This document shows positions 47,173 to 55,393 of a DNA stretch of 64,000 bases, piece by piece. Numbering within the stretch: position 1 is the stretch's first letter; each line of letters starts with the position of its first letter. Under the pieces are notes generated by a model. The model ran no database searches. It had not been told where the DNA came from and saw only the letters and a program-made list of their open reading frames with translations. The stretch is from Microthrixaceae bacterium (GTDB lineage Bacteria; Actinomycetota; Acidimicrobiia; Acidimicrobiales; Poriferisodalaceae). A program made the translations under genes and the position numbers. The stretch is from assembly GCA_011523825.1 (NCBI GenBank), contig WTFX01000002.1, forward strand, positions 1-64,000, given 5' to 3'.

Positions 47173-48171
47173 GTGACGCATCGCATCGCAGTCGTCGGCG
47201 GAGACGGAATCGGACCCGAGGTGATCTCGGTCGCGCTCGATGTGATTGCTGCCGCCGGAGCCGGCATATCGACCACCGAGTTTGAACTGGGCGGGCATCG
47301 CTACTTGCGCGACGGCACGGTGCTCGATGACGAGACCCTCGAAGAGCTCCGCACCTTCGACGCCATCCTGCTCGGTGCCGTGGGCACCCCGGAGGTGCCC
47401 CCAGGTGTCATCGAGCGTGGCCTGCTGCTGAAGGCTCGCTTCGAGCTGGATCTGTACGTGAACCTGCGCCCATTCACCCTGCCCGACGGCCACAGCTTCA
47501 CGGTGATCCGCGAGAACACCGAAGGCACCTATGCGGGCGAGGGCGGTTTCCTGCGCAAGGGCACCCAGCACGAGATCGCCACCCAAGGCTCGGTCAACAC
47601 CCGCATGGGAGCTGAGCGCGCCATCCGGTACGGCTTCGATCTGGCCCGCGCACGGGAGCGCCGTCACCTGACGCTGGTCCACAAGACCAACGTGCTGACG
47701 TTCTCGGGCGATCTGTGGGAGCGCACGTTCAACGAGGTCGCTGCGGAGTACCCCGACGTCGAGACTGCGTACAACCACGTCGACGCGGCCTGCATCCACT
47801 TCGTTGAGGATCCGCACCGCTACGAGGTGATCGTCACCGACAACCTCTTCGGCGACATCCTCACCGACCTCGGCGGCGCCGTGGCCGGCGGCATCGGGCT
47901 CGCCGCTTCAGCAAACCTCAACCCGGACCGCACGGGGCCGTCGCTGTTCGAGCCGGTGCACGGGTCGGCGCCCGACATCGCTGGCAAGGGCCTTGCCAAC
48001 CCCACTGCTGCAGTGCTGTCGGCAGTGCTCATGCTGGAGTTCCTGGGGGAAGCCGAGTGTGCTGAGCGCGTGCGCGCGGCGTGCGAAGCCGTCATCGCCG
48101 ATGACGCCGTGCCCGATGTGGGCACCGACGAGATCGCCAAGGCGATCCTGTCTGGCGTCGAGCAGGGGTGA
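47173..48171 (+). CDS. leuB: 3-isopropylmalate dehydrogenase
   Basis: A 332-residue beta-decarboxylating dehydrogenase. Landmarks are VVGGDGIGPEVI, LLKARFELDLYVNLRP (substrate arginines), VIRENTEGTYAGEGG, HKTNVLTFSGDLW, VTDNLFGDILTDLGGAVAGGIG and EPVHGSAPDIAGKG. It is shorter than E. coli LeuB and typical of the actinobacterial form. GAGGGG stands ahead of the GTG at 47173. The frame is open upstream, but the protein family starts here. cimA begins 7 bases after its stop, so it may oxidise both 3-isopropylmalate and the methylmalate intermediate made from citramalate. An isocitrate-type substrate is less likely. Confidence 0.92.
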   Translation: MTHRIAVVGGDGIGPEVISVALDVIAAAGAGISTTEFELGGHRYLRDGTVLDDETLEELRTFDAILLGAVGTPEVPPGVIERGLLLKARFELDLYVNLRPFTLPDGHSFTVIRENTEGTYAGEGGFLRKGTQHEIATQGSVNTRMGAERAIRYGFDLARARERRHLTLVHKTNVLTFSGDLWERTFNEVAAEYPDVETAYNHVDAACIHFVEDPHRYEVIVTDNLFGDILTDLGGAVAGGIGLAASANLNPDRTGPSLFEPVHGSAPDIAGKGLANPTAAVLSAVLMLEFLGEAECAERVRAACEAVIADDAVPDVGTDEIAKAILSGVEQG

Positions 48172-48178
48172 GGTCGGC

Positions 48179-49864
48179 ATGAGCACGCAACCGGCGAGCA
48201 CCGCAGGCGCCGGCGACACCAACACTGAACCCGGATCATCGGCTCCGCTCGTCCGCGAGGGCGAGCGTGACCCTGCGTGGCCTGAGCGAGTCGAGATCTT
48301 CGACACGACACTGCGCGATGGCGTCCAGTTCGAGGGCATCTCGGTGTCGCCCGACGACAAGCTCAAAGTGGCCCGCCAGCTCGATGCGCTCGGCATCCAC
48401 TGGATCGAAGGCGGCTGGCCCGGATCGAATCCCAAGGACGAGGAGTTCTTCACCCGGGCGGCCTCCGAGCTGCAACTCCGGCACGCCACGCTGGTGGCCT
48501 TCGGCTCCACGCGCAGGCCCCGCGGCCGCGTCGACGACGACCAGACTCTGGCAGCACTCGTCGCGGCCGGCACCTCCACGGTGTGCATCGTGGGCAAGTC
48601 GTGGGACTACCACGTCACCGAAGCGCTCCGGCAGCCGCTCAGCGAAGGGGTCGCCATGGTCGGCGACTCCGTCGAGTTCCTCAAGGGGGAGGGGCTGCGC
48701 GTCTTCTTCGATGCGGAGCATTTCTTCGACGGCTACAAGCGCAATCCGGAGTTCGCGCTGCAGGTGCTCGAAGCAGCGGCCGTCAACGGCGCCGACTGCC
48801 TGGTGCTGTGCGACACCAATGGCGGTTCGTTGCCCCATGAGGTGGAGACGATCGTGCGCGAGGTGGTCGGCCACTTCGACGGCATTCAGGTAGGCATGCA
48901 CACCCAGAACGACACCGGCTGCGCCGTCGCCAACGCCGTCGCAGGCGTAGTTGCCGGCGCGACGCATGTGCAGGGCACCGTCAACGGCTACGGGGAGCGC
49001 ACCGGCAACTGCGACAACACTGTGCTGGTTCCGAACCTGACGCTCAAGATGGGCATCGAGACGGTGCCTCGCGAGTGCCTGTCACGCTTCACCTCAGTGG
49101 CACATCATGTGGCCGAACTGGTGAACATGCCGCCTCAGAATCAGCAGCCGTACGTGGGCGCCTCCGCGTTCGCTCACAAGGCGGGTCTGCACACCAGCGC
49201 CATTGCGCGCCGCCCCGACAGCTACGAGCATGTCGACCCGGCGGCAGTCGGCAACAGCACACGCTTCCTGCTCGGCGATCTGTCGGGAAGGGCGTCGGTG
49301 GAGCTGAAGGCGGCCGAGCTCGGCATCGACATCGACAAGGCCGCCATGGCCGACGTGGTCGACGAGCTGAAGCGGCTCGAGCACGCCGGGTATCACTTCG
49401 AAGTGGCCGACGCGTCGCTGGAGATGCTGCTGCGCCGGGCAGCGGGCCAGACCTTTGACTTCTTCAACGTCGAGTCATTCAAGGTGCTGGTGGAGCGCGG
49501 CCGGGAGGCCGAGTTCGACACGGAGGCGACGCTGCGCATCGTCGTCGGCGGTGACCGGCGGGTGACGGTCGGCGAGGGCGACGGACCGGTCAACGCGCTC
49601 GACAACGCCTTCCGCCAGGCCGTGCGCGACGACTACCCGGAACTCGATGCCGTACGCCTGACCGACTACAAGGTCCGGGTGCTGGATGCCGACCGGGGCA
49701 CCGAAGCGGTCACGAGGGTGCTCATCGACTCCACCGACGGCGAGACCACCTGGACCACCATCGGCGTCTCGGAGAACATCATCGAGTCCTCCTGGCTCGC
49801 TCTGCGTGATTCGGTCATCTATGCGCTCATGCGACATCGCCTGGACGACAGCCCGAGCCAGTAG
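48179..49864 (+). CDS. cimA: (R)-citramalate synthase
   Basis: A 561-residue member of the DRE-TIM family, in the CimA branch rather than LeuA. The catalytic entry motif is FDTTLRDGVQFEGISVSPDDK. The CimA-type HWIEGGWPGSNPKDEEFF follows. GKSWDYHVTEAL, DAEHFFDGYKRNPEFA, the metal histidines in HTQNDTGCAVAN, and GTVNGYGERTGNCD are present. The C-terminal LeuA-type regulatory domain is complete. It condenses acetyl-CoA and pyruvate to citramalate, feeding isoleucine synthesis without threonine deaminase. An N-terminal tail of about 30 Ser/Thr/Gly-rich residues precedes the core. It is co-transcribed with leuB. Confidence 0.93.
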   Translation: MSTQPASTAGAGDTNTEPGSSAPLVREGERDPAWPERVEIFDTTLRDGVQFEGISVSPDDKLKVARQLDALGIHWIEGGWPGSNPKDEEFFTRAASELQLRHATLVAFGSTRRPRGRVDDDQTLAALVAAGTSTVCIVGKSWDYHVTEALRQPLSEGVAMVGDSVEFLKGEGLRVFFDAEHFFDGYKRNPEFALQVLEAAAVNGADCLVLCDTNGGSLPHEVETIVREVVGHFDGIQVGMHTQNDTGCAVANAVAGVVAGATHVQGTVNGYGERTGNCDNTVLVPNLTLKMGIETVPRECLSRFTSVAHHVAELVNMPPQNQQPYVGASAFAHKAGLHTSAIARRPDSYEHVDPAAVGNSTRFLLGDLSGRASVELKAAELGIDIDKAAMADVVDELKRLEHAGYHFEVADASLEMLLRRAAGQTFDFFNVESFKVLVERGREAEFDTEATLRIVVGGDRRVTVGEGDGPVNALDNAFRQAVRDDYPELDAVRLTDYKVRVLDADRGTEAVTRVLIDSTDGETTWTTIGVSENIIESSWLALRDSVIYALMRHRLDDSPSQ

Positions 49865-49913
49865 CAGCCTGCGGCGCTGGCGCCAGTCTCGGTCGCATCC
49901 CCTCGCTGTTTCA

Positions 49914-49919
49914 TAGACT
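49914..49919 (+). promoter_or_regulatory. Predicted -10 element of the gene at 49928
   Basis: TAGACT, 8 bases before the ATG. It is another case of the short-leader arrangement found repeatedly in this window. Confidence 0.4.
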
Positions 49920-49927
49920 GCGCGGCA

Positions 49928-50449
49928 ATGGCTGCGCCGCGACACGTCCGGGTCGAACCGCTCTCGGTCGTGCGTTCCTATTCCTCGCCTGAGGTGACGC
50001 CCCGACGCTGGAAAGCCGCCCGTCCCGGCGATCTGGCCGGCGGTCAGCCCACCGGTGCGCTGCGCGGACACCAAGGACCCGACCAGGGCTACGCCTACGG
50101 GTTGATCCATCTCTTCGACGACCGGGTGTACCTCACCGAGAGCGAGGAACGTGACGACGTCGACGCCGGCTGTGTGGCCGTAGCGCTCAAGCGTGCGTCG
50201 ATCTTCGGACGTGCGCCGGTGGTGTGGGACCTCGAGGCGGGGTACCTGGCCTTTGGCTTCCTCGACCAGCACCCGCCGGCGGAGCTGGTGGCGCGCCGCA
50301 CGCCGCTGTTCGAGGGCGCTGCGGAGGCACACCACTACACGCATGTCCGCGAGCTGGTGGCCCGCGTCCCGACCGAAGTGCTCGCCCTTGAGCCGTCGGC
50401 GATCAGGCGTCGGTATGAAACAGATCCCCTGTCCTTGACGCGAGACTGA
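49928..50449 (+). CDS. Hypothetical protein, unknown family
   Basis: A 173-residue soluble protein that I do not recognise. The N terminus is basic. The central part, YAYGLIHLFDDRVYLTESEERDDVDAGCVAVALKRASIFGRAPVVWDLEAGYLAFGFLDQ, looks like a compact alpha/beta domain with one cysteine. The C terminus is helical and charged. There is no signal peptide or membrane segment. It starts the series 49928-50457-gltX-tRNA-Gln, with 7 bases to the next gene, so the three are probably one transcript. Codon use is like its neighbours. Confidence 0.7.
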   Translation: MAAPRHVRVEPLSVVRSYSSPEVTPRRWKAARPGDLAGGQPTGALRGHQGPDQGYAYGLIHLFDDRVYLTESEERDDVDAGCVAVALKRASIFGRAPVVWDLEAGYLAFGFLDQHPPAELVARRTPLFEGAAEAHHYTHVRELVARVPTEVLALEPSAIRRRYETDPLSLTRD

Positions 50450-50456
50450 GAAACCC

Positions 50457-51155
50457 ATGGTCCAGATGACGAACGCCCCGACGATCGCCCAAGAGATCGC
50501 GTCGTCGCCCGGTGCGACCGCCGCGATGCAGCCCGACCGCGAGCTGCTGCGGCTGCATCGCCGGGCGTGCACCGACTTCGCCGCCAGGATGCGGTTGCCC
50601 GCATGGGAGCACATGGGCATGGGTTTGGCCCCGCCGCTGAGCGACTACACCGTGGTCGACTTGCTGGAGCGAGCCGTCAACGGCAACCTCGCGGCAGCCG
50701 CCGAGATGGGCGGTCAGCCAGCGCCGCCGCAGGTCCACATCCCGACGCCCGCAGGCGGTATCGGCTTGGGCTTCGGCACGGGTGCGCAGGATCGCCCCGA
50801 TCCCACACAGCCAGTCGTCGAGAGCGTCCGCACGGTGCTGTCGATGGCAGCCAGCCTGGATGCAGGCGCTGGATTCAGCCCAAGGCTGCGCGACCTGTTG
50901 TGGACGCGCGTCACCGAGCTGACGGTGCTGGGATACGACCTGCAGCAGGCCATCAGTGCCGGCGCGGGCCTCGACGAGCTCCTGGTGGATCGCATACTCG
51001 CTGCAGCCCCTGCCGTCACGGTCTGGCCAGGGCTTGAGGTGCTCCCAGTCGACCTGTCCACCCCGCCGCTCCAACGACTGCTGGCGATGGCAGGCCGGCC
51101 CGTGGGCCGTTGGGTCGATTCGAGCGACCCGAACTGCAGCACCGGTCAGTGCTGA
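50457..51155 (+). CDS. Hypothetical protein, possibly distant from the DinB/mycothiol-transferase type
   Basis: A 232-residue soluble, largely helical protein. The segment LLRLHRRACTDFAARMRL followed by LSDYTVVDLLERAVNGNLAAAAEM is faintly like the N-terminal helices of the actinobacterial mycothiol-dependent/DinB-type families. The usual metal histidines are not evident, so this is only a suggestion. A Gly/Pro-rich loop lies at about residues 88-115. The protein ends DPNCSTGQC, two cysteines at the extreme C terminus. The gene overlaps gltX, whose GTG at 51149 lies within its last codons. Confidence 0.65.
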   Translation: MVQMTNAPTIAQEIASSPGATAAMQPDRELLRLHRRACTDFAARMRLPAWEHMGMGLAPPLSDYTVVDLLERAVNGNLAAAAEMGGQPAPPQVHIPTPAGGIGLGFGTGAQDRPDPTQPVVESVRTVLSMAASLDAGAGFSPRLRDLLWTRVTELTVLGYDLQQAISAGAGLDELLVDRILAAAPAVTVWPGLEVLPVDLSTPPLQRLLAMAGRPVGRWVDSSDPNCSTGQC

Positions 51156-52465
51156 GCGGCGCCCCTCGGCTGCGTTTCGCTCCTGCCCCCACCGGGCTGC
51201 CGCACCTCGGCACGGCGCGCACGGCGCTGTTCAACTGGCTGTATGCCCGCCACTGCGGCGGGGAGATGGTGCTCCGCATCGAGGACACCAACGCGCAACT
51301 CGCCACAACCGCACACATCAATCAGATCCTGGAGACGCTCGAATGGCTCGGGCTGGACTTCGACGGCGACCCCGTATTCCAGAGCCAGCGCGGCGCCCTC
51401 TACGACGCCGCTGTCGATCGCTGGCTCGACGAGGGACGTGCCTATGTCGATGACGGGGCGGTGCGGTTCGCCGTTCCCGACGACGGCGTGACGGCCTTCG
51501 ACGACATCGTGCGGGGCCGCGTCGAGTTCCCGAATGCGTCGATCGACGACTTCGTTGTCCGCCGCAGCGACGGCAGCGCGACCTTCTTCGTCGCGAACGC
51601 CGTCGACGATCTCGATCTGGGCATCACTCACGTCGTGCGAGGCGAAGACCTACTCAATACGACGCCGAAGGTGGTGCTGCTGCGGGCTGCGCTCGACGCG
51701 ACTGAGATGCCGACCTTCGCCCACTTGCCGCTCATCGTCAACAAGCAAAGAAAGAAGCTCTCCAAGCGGCGCGACGACGTGTCGCTCATCAGCTATCGCG
51801 ACCAGGGCGTGCTGCCCGAGGCCATGGTGAACTACCTGGCACTGCTGGGGTGGGGACCCCCCGATGACGTCGAGGTGCGACCGCTCAGCGAGATCGTCGA
51901 GCTGTTTGATCTTGCGGACGTCAATGCGGCGCCTGCCATGTTCGACATGGACAAGCTCACCGCGATCAACGGCGCCTACTTGCGGGCGCTCGACGATGTC
52001 GGCTTCGCAGCTGCCATCGGGCCGTGGGTACGCGCGGAACCCTGGGGCGCTGATCTGGATGCAGCCGCTCTGAGCACGGTCGCACCGCTTATCCGCGAGC
52101 GCACCCGCCTGCTCGGTGACGCTCCCGACCGCATCGCGTTCCTCTTCGCCGAACCCCAGATCGAGCCTGACGACTGGGCCGCCGCGATGGCGGCACCGGC
52201 ACGCGACATCCTCGATCGCGCGCGCATCGCGTTCGCCGCGGCCGACTGGAACGCCGCGACGCTGCACGCCGAGCTGCGCGCGATCTCCGAGAGCTTCGGC
52301 TTGAAGCTGGGCAAGGCGCAAGCCCCGGTTCGCGTTGCCACCACGGGCCGCGCCGTCGGCCCCCCGCTGTTCGAATCGCTCGCGCTGCTCGGCCGCGGTG
52401 CCACGCTCGCGCGCCTCGACACCGCGCTGGCGAAGCTCGCGAGCGCAGCAGACTCCGGGGAATAA
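51149..52465 (+). CDS. gltX: Glutamyl-tRNA synthetase, short form
   Basis: A 438-residue class I synthetase charging tRNA with glutamate. The N-terminal nucleotide motif is FAPAPTGLPHLGTARTALFNW (HLGT for HIGH), and KKLSKRRDD is the KMSKS loop. THVVRGEDLLNTTPK and VNYLALLGWG are as expected for GltX. After DEGRAYVDDGAVRFAVPDDG the protein lacks the roughly 50-residue subdomain that in many GluRS carries Cys residues and a zinc site, which explains the short length. The GTG at 51149 is chosen, since it couples to the upstream stop. With gatCAB present it may be non-discriminating and also charge tRNA-Gln, whose gene follows. Confidence 0.9.
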   Translation: MLSGAPRLRFAPAPTGLPHLGTARTALFNWLYARHCGGEMVLRIEDTNAQLATTAHINQILETLEWLGLDFDGDPVFQSQRGALYDAAVDRWLDEGRAYVDDGAVRFAVPDDGVTAFDDIVRGRVEFPNASIDDFVVRRSDGSATFFVANAVDDLDLGITHVVRGEDLLNTTPKVVLLRAALDATEMPTFAHLPLIVNKQRKKLSKRRDDVSLISYRDQGVLPEAMVNYLALLGWGPPDDVEVRPLSEIVELFDLADVNAAPAMFDMDKLTAINGAYLRALDDVGFAAAIGPWVRAEPWGADLDAAALSTVAPLIRERTRLLGDAPDRIAFLFAEPQIEPDDWAAAMAAPARDILDRARIAFAAADWNAATLHAELRAISESFGLKLGKAQAPVRVATTGRAVGPPLFESLALLGRGATLARLDTALAKLASAADSGE

Positions 52466-52508
52466 TCAGGGCCACTGAAAGAAGCGCAGCGCTAGCCTGT
52501 TCCCGCCC

Positions 52509-52583
52509 TCGGGGATGGTGTAATTGGCAACACAACTGGTTCTGGTCCAGTCATTGGGGGTTCGAGTCCTCCTCCCCGAACCA
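52509..52583 (+). tRNA. tRNA-Gln (anticodon CTG)
   Basis: A 75-base cloverleaf with encoded CCA. The acceptor arm is TCGGGGA with TCCCCGA, the D arm GTGT/ACAC, and the anticodon arm ACTGG/CCAGT with loop TTCTGGT (anticodon CTG at 52542-52544). The T arm is GGGGG/CCTCC with one G-T pair and loop TTCGAGT. The first pair is U1-A72, a known identity element for the GatCAB amidotransferase. TAGCCT at 52493-52498 fits as its -10. It lies 43 bases after gltX. Confidence 0.95.
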
Positions 52584-52811
52584 GACGGTCGGCGGCACCT
52601 CCCCACGCTTCGGGCGCTCGCCGCGGTGGGCAAACATCCACGTCCTCGGCGTCCCCGCCACGATTTGCACCATCCGTCGATTTGTGTCCTAGCATCACCC
52701 GCTGGCCTGGCCCGCGAGAGGCTCCACGCGGAAACTCACGCTGCTGGGCCGACCTGATAACTTGCCTGCGGCCGGTCACCTGATCGGCGAGGACCGGAGG
52801 GGGTTCAGCGC
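52584..52811 (+). promoter_or_regulatory. Gap upstream of the branched-chain transporter operon
   Basis: These 228 bases contain no gene that I can support. TAACTT at 52758-52763 could be a -10 giving a leader of about 40 bases, and GGAGGGGG just before the livG GTG is a strong ribosome binding site. No -35, hairpin or operator is convincing. Confidence 0.3.
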
Positions 52812-53573
52812 GTGGCGTTGCTCGAAGTCCAAGACATCTCCGTGCAGTTCGGCGGTATCCGTGCGCTCGACGATTTGTCGTTCACTCTGGACGAGGGACA
52901 GATCCTCGGACTCATCGGCCCGAACGGTGCGGGCAAGACCACGCTGTTCAACGTGGTCAGCCGGATCTACGACCCGACGACCGGCTCGGTGACATTCGAC
53001 GGGCACGATCTGCTGGCCATGCCCGCTCACCAGATCAGCCGCGTCGGCGTCTACCGCACGTTCCAGAACCTGGCCCTGTGGCGCGGCATGACCGTGATCG
53101 AGAACGTGATGGTGGGCGACCACACCAACACCAAGGCCAATTTCTTCACCGCTGCGTTCAGGCTCGGCACCCGCAACGAAGAGAAGGACCTGAGACGAAG
53201 GGCTTGGGAAGCACTCGAGGAGCTCGGCCTCGAGCAATACGCCTACCACCCGGCTGCAGGCCTGCCCTTCGGCACGATGAAGCGCATCGAGCTGGCACGG
53301 GCCCTCATCTCCAACCCGCGCCTCATCATGCTGGACGAGCCAGCGTCAGGCCTGACGCACCAAGAGGTCGACTCGCTCGCTCAAGATGTCAAAGACATCC
53401 GCGACCGGCACAACCTGTCGGTCCTGCTGGTGGAGCACCACATGCGCATGGTGCTCAACATCAGCGAACACCTAGTGGTGCTCAACTTTGGCCGCAAGAT
53501 CGCCGACGGTCACCCCGATGTCGTGCGCAACGACCCGGAGGTCATCGAGGCGTACCTGGGGAGTTCCTCATGA
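52812..53573 (+). CDS. livG: Branched-chain amino acid type ABC transporter ATP-binding protein (LivG)
   Basis: A 253-residue ATPase of the HAAT family. Walker A is [15 protein letters not shown], the signature region is the degenerate [18 protein letters not shown], and Walker B is [15 protein letters not shown]. The [12 protein letters not shown] loop and the ending [13 protein letters not shown] are typical of LivG. It starts with GTG after a strong purine-rich site. It overlaps livF by 4 bases. It drives import together with LivF for one or both of the permease pairs downstream. Confidence 0.94.
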   Translation: MALLEVQDISVQFGGIRALDDLSFTLDEGQILGLIGPNGAGKTTLFNVVSRIYDPTTGSVTFDGHDLLAMPAHQISRVGVYRTFQNLALWRGMTVIENVMVGDHTNTKANFFTAAFRLGTRNEEKDLRRRAWEALEELGLEQYAYHPAAGLPFGTMKRIELARALISNPRLIMLDEPASGLTHQEVDSLAQDVKDIRDRHNLSVLLVEHHMRMVLNISEHLVVLNFGRKIADGHPDVVRNDPEVIEAYLGSSS

Positions 53574-54283
53574 CAGACATGATGCTGAAGGTCGAGGACC
53601 TCCACGCGCGCTATGGCGCCGTCGAGGTGCTCCGCGGGCTCGATTTCGAAGTGCCCGATGGCAATGTGGTGGTGATTCTGGGCGCTAACGGCGCCGGCAA
53701 GACCACCACGCTGCGGGCGCTGTGCAACATGTGCACCACGACGGGCACAGTCACGATGGAAGGCGACGACATCTCCCGTGCCAAGACCGCCGACATCGTG
53801 CGGCGAGGCGTCGCCCACGTGCCCCAGGGCCGGGGCACATTCCCCGAGCTCTCGGTGATGGACAATCTCAAGATCGGCGCCTACACCCGCAAGGACAACG
53901 AGGTCGGCGCCGACGTCGACCGCTGGTTTGAGATCTTCCCCCGGCTCGAGGAGCGCCGCGATCAGCTCGCCGGCTCGCTCTCGGGCGGCGAGCAGCAGAT
54001 GCTTGCCGTCGCCCGGGCGCTGATGTGCCGGCCGAGGCTGCTGCTGCTCGACGAGCCATCGCTGGGCTTGGCGCCGCTCATCATCGAAGACCTCTTCGAG
54101 CGCTTCGCCCAGCTCAACAAGGAAACCGGGCTGACGATGCTGCTCGTCGAGCAGAACGCCAACCTGGCACTGGACATGGCCGACTACGGCTACGTGATTG
54201 AGAGCGGCGAGATCGCTCTGCATGGACGAGCCGATCAGCTCAAGAACGATCCTGCGGTGCAGGAAGCGTACTTGGGCGCCTGA
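53570..54283 (+). CDS. livF: Branched-chain amino acid type ABC transporter ATP-binding protein (LivF)
   Basis: A 237-residue ATPase. Walker A is GANGAGKTTTLRAL, followed by GVAHVPQGRGTFPELSVMDNL, the signature LSGGEQQMLAVARAL, Walker B LLLLDEPSLGLAP, and the LivF-type ending RADQLKNDPAVQEAYLGA. The ATG overlaps the livG stop (ATGA). It is the partner of LivG and the only other ATPase in this system. Confidence 0.95.
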   Translation: MTDMMLKVEDLHARYGAVEVLRGLDFEVPDGNVVVILGANGAGKTTTLRALCNMCTTTGTVTMEGDDISRAKTADIVRRGVAHVPQGRGTFPELSVMDNLKIGAYTRKDNEVGADVDRWFEIFPRLEERRDQLAGSLSGGEQQMLAVARALMCRPRLLLLDEPSLGLAPLIIEDLFERFAQLNKETGLTMLLVEQNANLALDMADYGYVIESGEIALHGRADQLKNDPAVQEAYLGA

Positions 54284-54305
54284 TTTGTAGGTACGGGGGC
54301 ACACC

Positions 54306-55364
54306 GTGAACTGGAACTTCGAGATCCTCCCGGATTTCATTTTCAACGGCCTACGCGACGGCGCCGTCTACGCAGCGGCCGCCTTGGCGCTGGTGCTGAT
54401 CTTCAAGGCCACCACGCTGATCAACTTCGCCACCGGCGAGTTGGCGATGCTTGGCGCCTTCTTCGTCTATGTGCTCAACATCGAGCAGGGTCTGTGGCTC
54501 TGGCTCTCGATTGCCATAGCGATGCTCATCAGCGCCGCGATCGGTGCGGCGGTCGAGCGAGCACTCGTCAGACCCTTCGACCCGGCTGACCACCTACCCG
54601 TGGTGCTCATCACCCTAGGTTTGTTCCTGATCATCAACGCCGTCGCGGGCGATGTCTGGAACTACCAGGTCCGGCGAGTGAACGACCCCTTCGGTGCGTT
54701 CCCGAGCTGGGTGCCCAACGGCAGTGAGCTCAAGACGTCCAGCGAAGGCACGATCGCCTGCCTCAACAACGCCGACGGCGAGCTCGTCGAGGTGGCTGCG
54801 GGCACCGCAGACGCCCAGATGTGCGAGATGGTCGGCCGCACCTTCTTCGAAGTCATCGGTGCCCGACTCCACTACCGCACGATCGGCACTTGGATCGCAC
54901 TGGCCCTCGCACTGATCGCGCTCGCGATCATCTTGGGCAAAACGAAGGCGGGTCTGGCCTTCCGTGCTGTTTCCTCCAATACCGAGTCAGCCCGGCTGGT
55001 CGGTGTCAACACCGGCCGCACGCTGGGGTTCGGCTGGGCGCTGGCCTCAGTGTTCGGCACGCTCTCCGCTGCCTTGGTGGCGCCGGCTCTGGGCGGCGTC
55101 AATCCCAACATGATGCTGACGATCCTGATCTACGCCCTGGCGGGAGCTGCTCTCGGGGGGCTCGACAGTCTCGGCGGTGCCGTCATCGGCGGCCTGGTCG
55201 TGGGGCTCATCAAATCGGTGTTGGTCTCATGGTTCGGCGTGGTCGTTCTCGGCCAGGCCTACTTCTCGATCTTGCAGCTGGCCATGGCGTTCCTGCTGAT
55301 CCTGATCGTGCTGTTGTTCCGTCCAGCGGGTCTCTTCGGAACCCGCCGCATCGAGCGCGTCTAG
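54306..55364 (+). CDS. livH: Branched-chain amino acid type permease, LivH type (first copy), with enlarged external loop
   Basis: A 352-residue permease with about eight helices. LivH landmarks are FNGLRDGAVYAAAALALVLIFKATTLINFATGELAMLG at the start, the central KAGLAFRAVSSNTESARLVGVNTGRTLGFGWALAS, and the final LFRPAGLFGTRRIERV. Between helices in the middle is an enlarged, probably external loop of about 70 residues with two cysteines (TIACLNNADG and AQMCEMVGR). It is longer than in normal LivH. The start is a GTG. It pairs with the LivM-like gene that follows. Confidence 0.9.
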   Translation: MNWNFEILPDFIFNGLRDGAVYAAAALALVLIFKATTLINFATGELAMLGAFFVYVLNIEQGLWLWLSIAIAMLISAAIGAAVERALVRPFDPADHLPVVLITLGLFLIINAVAGDVWNYQVRRVNDPFGAFPSWVPNGSELKTSSEGTIACLNNADGELVEVAAGTADAQMCEMVGRTFFEVIGARLHYRTIGTWIALALALIALAIILGKTKAGLAFRAVSSNTESARLVGVNTGRTLGFGWALASVFGTLSAALVAPALGGVNPNMMLTILIYALAGAALGGLDSLGGAVIGGLVVGLIKSVLVSWFGVVVLGQAYFSILQLAMAFLLILIVLLFRPAGLFGTRRIERV

Positions 55365-55393
55365 CTCAACGACCCAAGGGGAGTTGCTGAGGT

